Origin: Amycolatopsis sulphurea
GTDB taxonomy: Bacteria > Actinomycetota > Actinomycetes > Mycobacteriales > Pseudonocardiaceae
Assembly (NCBI RefSeq): GCF_002564045.1
Contig: NZ_PDJK01000001.1
Coordinates: 62,001 to 126,000 of the forward strand
Length of the DNA: 64,000 nucleotides
Direction of reading: 5' to 3'
Positions 43,783-52,296 of the stretch are shown here, piece after piece (position 1 is the first letter of the stretch; each line of letters begins with the position of its first letter). The notes beneath the pieces are model-generated. The model worked only from the letters and a program-made list of their open reading frames with translations, was not told the origin of the DNA and made no database searches. Position numbers and translations under genes: made by a program.

Positions 43783-44258
43783 CCGCCGGCCTGGCCGGCC
43801 GCGGCCTGCGCACGGGACATGTACTGCTGATAGGACCCGTTGTTGTAGGCCACCCACGGCGACCAGTTGCTGCCGTGGGAGGAGATCGCGTACATGGCCC
43901 TCGCCGCGCCGACCGGGTCGAACGCCTGCCCGTCGGACACCTCGGGGTGCCAGCGGTCGCTGATCTGCCAGAGACCGCGGTCGCGGCTGCAATCGGTGTT
44001 GGTCAGCTGGGCGTGCGTCCAGCCGGCGCTCTCGGCGAGCCCGACCGCGACGGACAGCACCAGGCTCTGGCCGTGCAGGCCGGCGTTGCGCGCCTGCTGG
44101 GCGAGCTGGACATCACTGAGTTGCGTGCCGGCCAGGGTGCTCTGGTAAGCACAGCCACGCTGCTGCTCGGCGGTGCTCGCGGTGGCCATCGGGGCGGCGA
44201 GCACCGCCCCGGACACCAGCAGTCCGGACAGGACGGAAACACGGCGGGAAAGCTTCAA
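43779..44258 (-). CDS. Secreted lysozyme-like (SLT-type) protein
   Basis: A 159-residue exported protein. The signal peptide ([27 protein letters not shown]) has a basic start, a hydrophobic core and an AxA-type cleavage site. The mature part contains [55 protein letters not shown] and [16 protein letters not shown], a pattern of transglycosylase or lysozyme-like domains with Glu in AES as the likely catalytic residue. Two cysteines (CAYQ and TDCS) may form a disulfide. TTG 44258 has GAGG five bases upstream. Ends convergently with the GS-like gene with a four-base overlap. Confidence 0.78.
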   Translation of the reverse strand: MKLSRRVSVLSGLLVSGAVLAAPMATASTAEQQRGCAYQSTLAGTQLSDVQLAQQARNAGLHGQSLVLSVAVGLAESAGWTHAQLTNTDCSRDRGLWQISDRWHPEVSDGQAFDPVGAARAMYAISSHGSNWSPWVAYNNGSYQQYMSRAQAAAGQAGG

Positions 44259-44488
44259 GGCGACCTCGCAGTCGTCGGAGTGGAGACACCGGCACGGCGG
44301 CGGCAGCGCTGCCCACCGCCGCGGCGGCGTGGGGATGCCTAAGTGGGGACACGACCGATGATGGAGAGTGGTCTGGACAAAATCTAGCCCGATGTGGACC
44401 TTCACACAAGCGCGGTCCGACTCGTCCGAAGTGGCCTTCCGGGCAACCCTGGCTTGCGCCCGCGCGGCCGAGTGCGCACGCTCTTGGC

Positions 44489-45901
44489 GTGAGCGAACAC
44501 GAATACGACCTCATCGTCATCGGTTCGGGCCCGGGTGGGCAGAAGGCCGCCATCGCGGCCGCGAAACTGGGGAAGAAGGTGGCGGTCGTCGATCGCCACG
44601 ACATGGTGGGCGGAGTGTGCGTCAACACCGGCACGATCCCGTCCAAGACCCTGCGCGAAGCGGTCCTCTACCTGACCGGCATGAACCAGCGCGAACTGTA
44701 CGGCGCGAGTTACCGGGTCAAGCAGGACATCACCATCGCCGACCTGATGGCACGCACCCAGCACGTGATCGGCCGCGAGGTGCAGGTGGTGCGCGCCCAG
44801 CTGTTGCGCAACCACGTGGACCTGGTGGTCGGCACCGGTTCCTTCGCCGATCCCACCACCGTGGTGGTGGACGGACGGCATCCCGGCGACCGGCGCACGC
44901 TGACCGCCGGCCACTTCGTCATCGCCACCGGGACCCGGCCCGCCCGGCCGGACCACGTCGACTTCGACGCCGCCCGGGTGCTCGACTCGGACGAGGTGCT
45001 GGCCCTCGAGGAGATCCCGTCGTCGCTGGTGGTGGTCGGCGCGGGCGTGATCGGCATCGAGTACGCCTCGATGTTCGCCGCGCTCGGCGCGCGGGTCACC
45101 GTGGTCGAGCAGCGGGACCAGATGCTCGGCTTCTGCGATCCGGAGATCGTGGAATCGCTGAAGTTCCAGCTGCGCGACCTCGGCGTGACGTTCCGGTTCG
45201 GCGAGAAGGTGTCGAACGTGGCGGTGTCCGCCGAAGCCACCGTGACCACCCTGGTCAGCGGCAAGCGGATCCCGGCCGAGGCGGTGATGTACTCGGCCGG
45301 GCGCCAGGGCATGACCGGGGAACTCGCGCTGGAGAACGCCGGGCTCGCCGCCGATTCGCGCGGACGGCTGGAGGTGGACGAGCACTACCGCACCTCGGTG
45401 CCGCACATCTACGCGGTCGGCGATGTGATCGGCTTCCCGGCGCTCGCCGCCACCTCGATGGACCAGGGCAGGCTCGCCGCGTACCACGCGTTCGGCGAGC
45501 CGGCGAACGGGCTGGGCGCGCTGCAGCCGATCGGGATCTACACCATTCCGGAGATCTCCTACATCGGCGCGACCGAGGCGCAGCTGACGTCTTCGTCGGT
45601 CCCGTACGAGGTGGGCGTCTCGCGGTACCGGGAGCTGGCCCGCGGGCAGATCACCGGGGACAGCTACGGAATGCTCAAGCTGCTGGTGTCCACAATGGAC
45701 CGGAAGTTGCTCGGTGTTCACGTGTTCGGTACCGGCGCGACCGACCTCGTACACATCGGACAGGCCGTGATGGGCTGCGGGGGCACGGTGGACTACCTGG
45801 TGGACGCGGTCTTCAACTACCCGACGCTGTCCGAGGCGTACAAGGTCGCCGCACTCGATGCGACCAACAAGATCCGCGCGCTGGAGCACTTCCCCGGGTG
45901 A
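44489..45901 (+). CDS. sthA: Soluble pyridine nucleotide transhydrogenase (Si-specific NAD(P)+ transhydrogenase)
   Basis: A 470-residue FAD enzyme interconverting NADH and [35 protein letters not shown] is the FAD fingerprint; the redox-loop region [22 protein letters not shown] keeps one cysteine while the second of the usual C-x4-C is Thr, as in SthA and unlike true disulfide reductases. [21 protein letters not shown] binds NAD(P) and [23 protein letters not shown] is the C-terminal FAD motif. GTG 44489 begins [16 protein letters not shown] residues, with no obvious Shine-Dalgarno. Confidence 0.93.
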   Translation: MSEHEYDLIVIGSGPGGQKAAIAAAKLGKKVAVVDRHDMVGGVCVNTGTIPSKTLREAVLYLTGMNQRELYGASYRVKQDITIADLMARTQHVIGREVQVVRAQLLRNHVDLVVGTGSFADPTTVVVDGRHPGDRRTLTAGHFVIATGTRPARPDHVDFDAARVLDSDEVLALEEIPSSLVVVGAGVIGIEYASMFAALGARVTVVEQRDQMLGFCDPEIVESLKFQLRDLGVTFRFGEKVSNVAVSAEATVTTLVSGKRIPAEAVMYSAGRQGMTGELALENAGLAADSRGRLEVDEHYRTSVPHIYAVGDVIGFPALAATSMDQGRLAAYHAFGEPANGLGALQPIGIYTIPEISYIGATEAQLTSSSVPYEVGVSRYRELARGQITGDSYGMLKLLVSTMDRKLLGVHVFGTGATDLVHIGQAVMGCGGTVDYLVDAVFNYPTLSEAYKVAALDATNKIRALEHFPG

Positions 45902-45939
45902 CGACCTCGCGGCCCTAGGTCGGGCCGGGAGGTGCCCCG

Positions 45940-46887
45940 TCAAGCTGTGAAGTCCAGGACGAGACGGCCCCGCACACCGCCCTCGGCGAGCCGGCGGTGG
46001 GCCTGGGCCGCCGCGGCCGCGGGCAGGATGTCGGCCACGCGCAGGGTGAGATCGCCTGCTTCGGCCTGATCCCGCAGTCGCAGCAGCCGGGCGTGGTCGG
46101 TCGCGGATTCGGTGACCCACACCGGGTGTACCCGGATCCCGCGGCCTGCCGGGCCCGCCCAGCCGCGGATGACCGCGATCCCGCCGTCGTCCCGGATGGC
46201 CGGGACGGCCAGCTCGTGCAGCATCGCCCCGTCGAGCAATCCGTCGACCCCGTCCGGTGCGAGCGCGCGGAACCGGCCGGCCACGTCGTCGCCGCGCGCG
46301 ACGACTTCGTCCGCGCCGAGCCCGGAGACGAGCTGGGTGTCCGCCGGCGTGGCGTCGGCGAGTACGCGCAGGCCGTCGCTCTTGGCCAGCTGGACCGCGT
46401 ATCCGCCGAAGGCGCCGGCCGCACCGGTCACGGCGACCGTGCCGCCGGGCGGGATGGCGAGCAGATCCAGCCCGATCCGCGCGGTGAGGGCGTTCATCAG
46501 CAGCGTCGAGGCCGCTGCGAAGTCGACGCCCGACGGCATCGGCACGACCGACTCGGCGGGGACCACGATCGACTCGGCGTACGCGCCACCGTGTGTCCGA
46601 TAAGGACGGACGAGCGCGATCACCGCGTCGCCCGGCTGGAGAGTGGTTTCGGTGTCCGGGCCGATCGCGTCGACCACTCCCGCCGCGTCCATCCCTGGAA
46701 TGTAAGGCCCGGGACGGCCTTCGAACCGCTCGTGCGTGACGCCGGAACGCAGCAACATGTCGGCGGGGTTGACCGCCGCGGCGTGCACCCGGATGCGCAC
46801 TTCGCCGGTGCCTGGCACCGGATCGGGCAGTTCGAGCACCTGAAGCACCTCGGGTCCGCCGTACTCGGTCAGGCCGATCGCTCGCAT
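45940..46887 (-). CDS. Zinc-free NADPH:quinone reductase-like MDR oxidoreductase
   Basis: A 315-residue medium-chain dehydrogenase/reductase (MRAIGLTEYGGPEVLQVLELPDPVPGTGEVRIRVHAAAVNPADMLLRSG) of the quinone reductase branch. The Rossmann motif is GTVAVTGAAGAFGGYAVQLAKSDG; no structural or catalytic zinc ligands are apparent. Probably reduces quinones or enones with NADPH. It starts at ATG 46887, divergent from the LexA-controlled radical SAM gene; the 112-bp region between them contains three TCGAAC-type motifs. Confidence 0.87.
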   Translation of the reverse strand: MRAIGLTEYGGPEVLQVLELPDPVPGTGEVRIRVHAAAVNPADMLLRSGVTHERFEGRPGPYIPGMDAAGVVDAIGPDTETTLQPGDAVIALVRPYRTHGGAYAESIVVPAESVVPMPSGVDFAAASTLLMNALTARIGLDLLAIPPGGTVAVTGAAGAFGGYAVQLAKSDGLRVLADATPADTQLVSGLGADEVVARGDDVAGRFRALAPDGVDGLLDGAMLHELAVPAIRDDGGIAVIRGWAGPAGRGIRVHPVWVTESATDHARLLRLRDQAEAGDLTLRVADILPAAAAAQAHRRLAEGGVRGRLVLDFTA

Positions 46888-46951
46888 CGCCTTTCCTCCT
46901 TTGTTCGAGACCTGTCGAACTACCCGCCACCCTACCTCGATCGGGTCTTGC

Positions 46952-46967
46952 TCGAACGTATGTTTGA
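46952..46967 (+). promoter_or_regulatory. LexA box 1 (SOS box)
   Basis: TCGAACGTATGTTTGA matches the actinobacterial LexA operator TCGAACNNNNGTTCGA with one mismatch in the right arm. It lies 33 bp before the Rv2578c-family gene. The M. tuberculosis counterpart Rv2578c has been reported as a LexA target, as I recall. Confidence 0.75.
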
Positions 46968-46975
46968 CACTGGGT

Positions 46976-46991
46976 TAGAACATGTGTTCGA
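46976..46991 (+). promoter_or_regulatory. LexA box 2 (SOS box)
   Basis: TAGAACATGTGTTCGA matches TCGAACNNNNGTTCGA with one mismatch in the left arm and ends nine bases before the start codon of the radical SAM gene. The centre-to-centre distance to box 1 is 24 bp, so both can be occupied from one promoter. Confidence 0.72.
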
Positions 46992-46999
46992 CTTGAGGG

Positions 47000-48895
47000 G
47001 TGCGATGGGAGCAGTTGCGTGCGGGGAAGGGAGAGCCGGTCCTGCCCGGTCTCGGTGCGTTCGGCGAGGCCGTGCGGTCGGTGCGGGCACCGGAGTTCGG
47101 GGGGATCACGTTCCACGAGGTGCGGGCCCGGTCGGTGCTGAACCGGGTGCCCGGGGAGTCGGCGGTGCCGTTCCGGTGGTCGGTGAACCCGTACCGGGGG
47201 TGCTCGCATGCCTGCACGTACTGCCTCGAAGGCAGCACGCCGGTCCTGCTGGCGGACGGGCGGGCGAAGCCGATCGCCGAGCTGCGCACGGGGGACCGGA
47301 TCCTCGGCACGCGCGGCCACGGGGTCGCGCGCCGCCTGGTGCCCACCGAGGTGCTGGCGCAGTGGAGCACGGTGCGCGAGGCGTACCGGATCACGCTGGA
47401 GGACGGCACCCGGCTGGTGGCCGGGGCCGATCACCGGTTCCTCGGTGCCCGCGGCTGGAAGTACGTGACCGGCAGCAGGCTGGGCACCGCGCAGCGGCCG
47501 CATCTGGAGCCCGGCATGGAGCTGGTCGGCGCGGGCCGGTTCGTGCGCACCCCGGACGACACGCTCGGCTACCGCGCCGGGTACCTGTGCGGAATGCTGC
47601 GCTCCGGCGGGTTCGCCACGGAGCCGGAAGCGGCCGCGCGGGCGCTGGCCTACCTGCCGGATTTCGGTTCGTCGGCGGGATTCATGCGGATCCCGCGGGA
47701 GCCGGACGCGCACTGGGCGCGCGGGTTCCTGGCCGGGCTGTTCGACCTGGCCGGCGGGTACCGGCGTGGGGCGCTGACGCTGGCCCACGACGAGACCGAG
47801 GTGGTGGAGGCGCTGTTCGCCGCGCTGGACCGGTTCTCCTTCTCCTACGAGACGGTCGGGCATCGCGGGCACCCCGGCCGCAGGCAGGCACGGCTGACCG
47901 GGGGCACCGGTGAGGTGCTGCGCTTCCTGCATCTGGCCGATCCGGTGGTGGCCTGGAAGCGTTCGCTGGAGGGCACCGTGATCGGCTCGGTGCGGCGCCG
48001 GGTCGCCGCGGTCGAGCCGATGGGCCTGTCGCTGCCGTTGTTCGACATCACCACCGGCACCGGCGATTTCGTCGCCGACGGGGTGGTCTCGCACAACTGC
48101 TTCGCCCGGCACTCGCACACCTACCTCGATTTCGACGCCGGGCACGACTTCGACACCCAGGTCGTGGTCAAGGTGAACGCGCCCGAGGTGCTCGCCGCAC
48201 AGCTCACCCACCCGAGCTGGCGCCGCGAACCGGTGGCGATGGGCACGAACACCGATCCGTACCAGCGGGCCGAAGGCCGGTACCGGCTGATGCCCGGCAT
48301 CATCCGCGCGCTCGCCCGGTCCGGGACCCCGCTGTCCATCCTGACCAAGGGCACCATGCTGAGCCGGGATCTGCCGTTGCTGAGCGTGGCCGGAAAGGAC
48401 GTTCCGGTGCGGCTGGCGGTGTCGCTCGCGCTGCTCGACCGGGACCTGCAACGGCGGCTGGAGCCGGGCACCCCGAGCCCCCAGGCCCGGCTGGACCTGC
48501 TGCGCAAAGCGGCCGCGGCGGGCCTGCCGTGCTCGGTGATGGTCGCCCCGGTGCTGCCGTACCTGACCGATTCGGCCGAAGCCCTCGACGCCCTGTTCGC
48601 CGAACTCGCCGACGCCGGCGTCACCAGCGCGACGGTGCTGCCGCTGCACCTGCGTCCCGGCGCCCGGGAATGGTTCGCGTCCTGGCTGGGCCGCACACAT
48701 CCGGCCCTCGTCCCCCGATACCGGCGCCTCTACGCGCGGGGCAGCTATGTCGACCGCGGCTACCGCGAACTCCTCGCCGCCCGCGCCGGCCCGCTGCTCC
48801 GCCGCCATGGCCTCGCCCCACAGACCGCGAACAACCACCGCGAACCCGAACCGCCACCGCCCCGGACGGAGACCACCCAGCTGCGGCTGCTGTGA
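47000..48895 (+). CDS. Intein-containing Rv2578c-family radical SAM protein
   Basis: A 631-residue precursor. The N-extein (RSVRAPEFGGITFHEVRARSVLNRV, RGCSHACTY) and C-extein (CFARHSHTYLDFDAGHDFDTQVVVKVN, MGTNTDPYQRAEGRYRLMPGIIRAL, LSILTKGTM) match Rv2578c, a radical SAM protein distantly related to SplB-type DNA repair enzymes. The C-x3-C-x2-C motif that binds the [4Fe-4S] cluster is C68, C72 and the +1 cysteine C367: the intein (residues 75-366) separates the second and third cysteines, so the cluster can form only after splicing. GTG 47000 starts MRWEQL. Two LexA boxes suggest DNA damage induction. Confidence 0.92.
   Translation: MRWEQLRAGKGEPVLPGLGAFGEAVRSVRAPEFGGITFHEVRARSVLNRVPGESAVPFRWSVNPYRGCSHACTYCLEGSTPVLLADGRAKPIAELRTGDRILGTRGHGVARRLVPTEVLAQWSTVREAYRITLEDGTRLVAGADHRFLGARGWKYVTGSRLGTAQRPHLEPGMELVGAGRFVRTPDDTLGYRAGYLCGMLRSGGFATEPEAAARALAYLPDFGSSAGFMRIPREPDAHWARGFLAGLFDLAGGYRRGALTLAHDETEVVEALFAALDRFSFSYETVGHRGHPGRRQARLTGGTGEVLRFLHLADPVVAWKRSLEGTVIGSVRRRVAAVEPMGLSLPLFDITTGTGDFVADGVVSHNCFARHSHTYLDFDAGHDFDTQVVVKVNAPEVLAAQLTHPSWRREPVAMGTNTDPYQRAEGRYRLMPGIIRALARSGTPLSILTKGTMLSRDLPLLSVAGKDVPVRLAVSLALLDRDLQRRLEPGTPSPQARLDLLRKAAAAGLPCSVMVAPVLPYLTDSAEALDALFAELADAGVTSATVLPLHLRPGAREWFASWLGRTHPALVPRYRRLYARGSYVDRGYRELLAARAGPLLRRHGLAPQTANNHREPEPPPPRTETTQLRLL
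47222..48097 (+). other. Intein (292 residues) with degenerate LAGLIDADG endonuclease
   Basis: The intein begins at C75 (CLEGSTPVLLADGRAKPIAELRTGDRIL, block A) and ends in VVSHN (block G) before C367. Block B shows AGADHRFLG with the histidine but Gly where the family usually has Thr. Block F is FDITTGTGDFVADG. The middle third resembles a LAGLIDADG homing endonuclease: GYLCGMLRSGGF and FLAGLFDLAGGY stand where LxGLLxGDG and FLxGLFDADG are expected, so both catalytic acidic residues look lost while the helices remain. Splicing residues C1, terminal N and C+1 are present, so splicing should still work. Confidence 0.85.
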
Positions 48896-48943
48896 CCCGC
48901 CCCCCGCCCCCGCCCGGGTTGGGCTGCGCCGCGGTCGGGGTGG

Positions 48944-48994
48944 CTGTGAAGGGGCCCTTCACAGACTCAGAGTCCGTGAAGGGCCCCTTCACAG
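48944..48994. repeat. 51-bp double palindrome
   Basis: GTGAAGGGGCCCTTCAC (48946-48962) followed by AGACTCAGAGTCC and the reverse complement. Identical to the copy at 53492-53542 and, in reverse orientation, to the copy at 5476-5526. It lies 48 bp after the radical SAM gene. Confidence 0.85.
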
Positions 48995-49493
48995 CCACGG
49001 AAAGCCAGCCGGCAGGCGCGACGGACGGCTTGGCTGGGCCGCGCACACCGGTGTTCTGGCGGCGAGAACGGCCAGGCGTGGGTGAGGATCGCGCGCGCCT
49101 TCCGCGGCCTGGGCGGTGGCAGTCGGCGTGGCTCAGGCGGAAGTCGCACGCACCCGCATCTGCCCGGACTTGGGCGAGGGTCGCGCACGCATCCGCGTCT
49201 GCCCGGACTTGGGCGAGGGTCGCGCACGCATCCGCTTCTGCCCGCGCAGCGGCGCTGGCCTGGCTGCGTGAGATCGCGCGCGGGCTGCCTACCCGGCGGC
49301 TGCCGATGCGGCTGGGATTCACCTCGCACCCGAACCCACCGCGGCGGCGGCCCCCGCGGCGCCACAGGCGACGGACCCGAGTCAAACCTGGTCGCGGCCG
49401 CCCGCGGTGGGTTCGTTAACCTCTGTGTTCGGCGAGAAACCGCCTCCGGCGCACCCCGCCGGCGACCCCGTGGGCTTAAGGAGAGCAGTCGCA
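48995..49493. other. Non-coding region upstream of aspS
   Basis: About 500 bp with no recognised gene. It holds the 39-bp tandem repeat at 49143-49243 and, near its end, AT-richer DNA (GTTCGTTAACC at about 49410) that probably contains the aspS promoter. Frames open through the repeat on the minus strand (a 13-residue ADACATLAQVRAD repeat) but lack a credible start or homology. Confidence 0.4.
49143..49243. repeat. 39-bp tandem repeat (about 2.6 copies)
   Basis: A unit beginning GTCGCGCACGCATCCGC and ending GGACTTGGGCGAGG is present at 49143-49179 (two bases shorter), 49180-49218 and partially at 49219-49243. The length is a multiple of three, so minus-strand frames show a 13-residue repeat, but no gene is supported. 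Confidence 0.75.
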
Positions 49494-51266
49494 GTGCTCC
49501 GCACTCATGAAGCCGGCACCCTGCGTGCCGGGCAGGCCGGACAGACCGTCACCCTCACCGGATGGGTGGCCCGGCGGCGCGATCACGGCGGGGTCATCTT
49601 CATCGATCTCCGGGACGCCGGCGGCGTCGCCCAGGTCGTCTTCCGCGAGGGCGAGATGGCCGAACGGGCGCACGCGCTGCGCTCCGAGTTCTGCGTGCGG
49701 GTCGTCGGCGAGGTCGCGCGGCGGCCCGAGGGCAACGCGAACCCCGAGATCCCGACCGGTGACATCGAGGTGCTCGCCACCGGGCTCGAGGTGCTGTCCG
49801 AGGCCGCCCCGCTGCCGTTCCCGATCGACGACCGGGTCGACGTCGGCGAGGAGGTCCGGCTCCGCTACCGCTATCTGGACCTGCGCCGCAGCGGTCCGGC
49901 GGCGGCGATCCGGCTGCGCAGCGAGGTCAGCCGCGCGGCCCGGAACGTGTTGCACGATCAGGGTTTCGTCGAGGTCGAGACGCCGACGCTGACGCGGTCC
50001 ACCCCGGAGGGCGCGCGCGACTTCCTCGTCCCCGCCCGGCTCAAGCCCGGCTCCTGGTACGCGCTGCCGCAGTCGCCGCAGCTGTTCAAGCAGCTGCTCA
50101 TGGTCGGCGGGCTGGAGCGCTACTTCCAGATCGCCCGCTGCTACCGCGACGAGGACTTCCGCGCCGACCGGCAGCCCGAGTTCACCCAGCTCGACATCGA
50201 GATGAGCTTCGTCGAGCAGGACGACGTGATCGCGGTCGGCGAGGCCGTGGTGTCCGCGCTGTGGCGGCTGATCGGGCACGAGATCGCGCGGCCGATCCCG
50301 CGCATCACCTACCGCGAGGCGATGGCCAAGTACGGCTCGGACAAGCCGGACCTGCGCTTCGACCTCGAGATCACCGAGCTGACCGAGTTCTTCGCCGACA
50401 CCCCGTTCCGGGTGTTCCGGGCCCCCTACGTCGGCGCGGTCGTGATGGCGGGCGGGGCGGACCAGCCGCGCCGCCAGCTCGACGCCTGGCAGGAGTGGGC
50501 CAAGCAGCGCGGCGCCAAGGGACTCGCCTACGTCCTGGTCGGCGAGGACGGCACACTCGGCGGCCCGGTGGCGAAGAACCTTTCCGAGGCCGAGCGCGCG
50601 AACGTCGCCGCGGCCGCCGGGGCGAAACCGGGCGACTGCATCTTCTTCGCCGCGGGCAAGATCTCCACCGCGCAGCCGCTGCTCGGCGCCGCGCGTGACG
50701 AGATCGGCCGGCGCCTCGGCCTGATCGACGAGAACGCCTGGTCGTTCGTGTGGGTGGTGGACGCGCCGTTGTTCGCGCCGGTCGAGGACATCGGCGACGA
50801 CGTGGCGGTCGGCTCCGGCAAGTGGACCGCGGTGCACCACGCGTTCACGTCGCCCACCCCGGAGTGGATCGACAAGTTCGAGCAGGACCCGGGCAACGCG
50901 CTCGCCTATGCCTACGACCTGGTCTGCAACGGCAACGAGATCGGTGGCGGCTCGATCCGTATCCACCGCGAGGACGTGCAGAAGCGGGTCTTCGCGCTGA
51001 TGGGGCTCGGCGAGGAGGAGGCGCAGGAGAAGTTCGGCTTCCTGCTCGACGCCTTCGCCTTCGGCGCGCCGCCGCACGGCGGCATCGCCTTCGGCTGGGA
51101 CCGCATCGTGATGCTGCTGGCGCACGCCGAATCGCTGCGCGAGGTCATCGCCTTCCCGAAGACCGGCGGCGGCTACGACCCGCTCACCGCGGCGCCCGCG
51201 CCGATCACCGCGCAGCAGCGCAAGGAAGCCGGAATCGACGCGAAGCCGGCGGCCCCGGCGAAGTAG
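49494..51266 (+). CDS. aspS: Aspartate--tRNA ligase
   Basis: A 590-residue class IIb synthetase charging tRNA-Asp. An N-terminal OB fold ([23 protein letters not shown]) is followed by motif 1 ([20 protein letters not shown]), motif 2 ([27 protein letters not shown]), a bacterial insertion domain and motif 3 ([14 protein letters not shown]). GTG 49494 has AAGGAG ten bases upstream. Whether it also charges tRNA-Asn cannot be judged from here. The DUF389 gene start overlaps its TAG stop by one base. Confidence 0.95.
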   Translation: MLRTHEAGTLRAGQAGQTVTLTGWVARRRDHGGVIFIDLRDAGGVAQVVFREGEMAERAHALRSEFCVRVVGEVARRPEGNANPEIPTGDIEVLATGLEVLSEAAPLPFPIDDRVDVGEEVRLRYRYLDLRRSGPAAAIRLRSEVSRAARNVLHDQGFVEVETPTLTRSTPEGARDFLVPARLKPGSWYALPQSPQLFKQLLMVGGLERYFQIARCYRDEDFRADRQPEFTQLDIEMSFVEQDDVIAVGEAVVSALWRLIGHEIARPIPRITYREAMAKYGSDKPDLRFDLEITELTEFFADTPFRVFRAPYVGAVVMAGGADQPRRQLDAWQEWAKQRGAKGLAYVLVGEDGTLGGPVAKNLSEAERANVAAAAGAKPGDCIFFAAGKISTAQPLLGAARDEIGRRLGLIDENAWSFVWVVDAPLFAPVEDIGDDVAVGSGKWTAVHHAFTSPTPEWIDKFEQDPGNALAYAYDLVCNGNEIGGGSIRIHREDVQKRVFALMGLGEEEAQEKFGFLLDAFAFGAPPHGGIAFGWDRIVMLLAHAESLREVIAFPKTGGGYDPLTAAPAPITAQQRKEAGIDAKPAAPAK

Positions 51267-52207
51267 TGCTGCACGTGCGAGTGGTGTGCCCACCGGAGCA
51301 CACCGCGGAGGTAGTGGAGCTGCTGCGCGGGCATCCGGGCACCGCGCACCTGGTGTTGCACCGCGGGGCGGCGGTGTCGCCCGAGGGTGACCTGATCGAG
51401 GCCGACGTGGCGCGCGAGGCCGCCGACGAGATCGTCGACGGCCTCTGCGGACTTGGGCTCGACCGCACCGGCGGGATCACCCTGGAGGCGCTGGACACCG
51501 CGGTGTCCGACGCCGCCGACGCGGCGGAGGAAGCGGCCCCGGGTGAGGCCGCGGACGCGGTGGTGTGGCAGGAGCTGCTCGGCCGTACCGGGGAGGAATC
51601 CCGCGCGAACGCCACCTTCCTCGGCTTCCTCTCGATCGCCTGCCTGCTGGCCGCGGTGGGGGTGCTCACCGATTCGCCGATCACCGTCGTCGGTGCGATG
51701 GTGGTCGGCCCTGAGTTCGGCCCGCTGGCCGCGATCGCAGTGGGGCTGGTGCTGCGCCGGGGCGATCTGGTGCGCCGGGCCGGGCTGGCGCTGCTGGCGG
51801 GGTTCCCGGTGGCTATGGCGGTGACCCTGGCCGGCGTGCTGGCCGGCAGCGCGGCCGGGATCTTCGACCCGGGAACGATCGACGGCAACCACGACGTCGA
51901 TTTCGTCTACCAGGTCGGACCGGCGTCCTTCGTGGTGGCGCTGCTCGCCGGCGCGGCCGGGATGCTCGCGATGACCTCGGCGAAATCGGCTGCCCTGGTC
52001 GGGGTGTTCATCTCGGTCACCACCGTGCCCGCCGCCGGGTATGTGGTGGTCGCGGCGGTCGCCGGCCGCTGGGACCGCGCCGGGTTCTCGCTGCTGCAGC
52101 TGGTGGTGAACCTCGCCGGGATCGTCCTCGCGGCAGCCATTGTGCTGATCCTTCGCCGACGCAAGCAGCGTTCCTCGGCGCTGTTGCGTCCGCTCTCGCG
52201 AGGGTGA
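51266..52207 (+). CDS. DUF389 domain-containing membrane protein
   Basis: A 313-residue protein with an N-terminal soluble domain of about 100 residues (HVRVVCPPEHTAEVVELLRGHPGTAHLVLHRG) and about six membrane helices (FLGFLSIACLLAAVGVLT, ITVVGAMVVGPEFGPLAAIAVGL, LALLAGFPVAMAVTLAGVLAG and others). IVVGAMVVGPEFGPL-type wording is the DUF389/TIGR00341 signature. Transport or signalling role unknown. GTG 51266 overlaps the aspS stop codon, so it is co-translated. Confidence 0.85.
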   Translation: MLHVRVVCPPEHTAEVVELLRGHPGTAHLVLHRGAAVSPEGDLIEADVAREAADEIVDGLCGLGLDRTGGITLEALDTAVSDAADAAEEAAPGEAADAVVWQELLGRTGEESRANATFLGFLSIACLLAAVGVLTDSPITVVGAMVVGPEFGPLAAIAVGLVLRRGDLVRRAGLALLAGFPVAMAVTLAGVLAGSAAGIFDPGTIDGNHDVDFVYQVGPASFVVALLAGAAGMLAMTSAKSAALVGVFISVTTVPAAGYVVVAAVAGRWDRAGFSLLQLVVNLAGIVLAAAIVLILRRRKQRSSALLRPLSRG

Positions 52208-52222
52208 GGACGAATGCGGGAA

Positions 52223-52240
52223 AACGCGGCCATCCGCGTT
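52223..52240 (+). terminator. Short hairpin after the DUF389 gene
   Basis: AACGCGG and CCGCGTT form a perfect seven-base stem around CCAT, 15 bp after the DUF389 stop, followed by a pyrimidine-rich tail. A weak terminator for the aspS-DUF389 transcript is the likely role. Confidence 0.5.
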
Positions 52241-52296
52241 CTCCTACCCGGTAGCTGGTGGTCATGGTTGCTCAGTCACGAGTAGGGTCGGTGCCG

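Noticed and set aside
44259..44488. A cyclic di-AMP (ydaO) riboswitch before the secreted lysozyme-like gene, as known for some actinobacterial cell-wall hydrolases.
   Set aside because: The region has small GC-rich hairpins but not the conserved ydaO sequence blocks that I could recognise.
44402..48838. Very long open frames opposite known genes (for example 1478 codons antisense to sthA and the radical SAM gene, and others at 33426-36428 and 58617-62240).
   Set aside because: They lie exactly opposite well-supported genes, are rich in Arg, Gly, Pro and Ala, and show no motifs; they result from the third-position GC bias.
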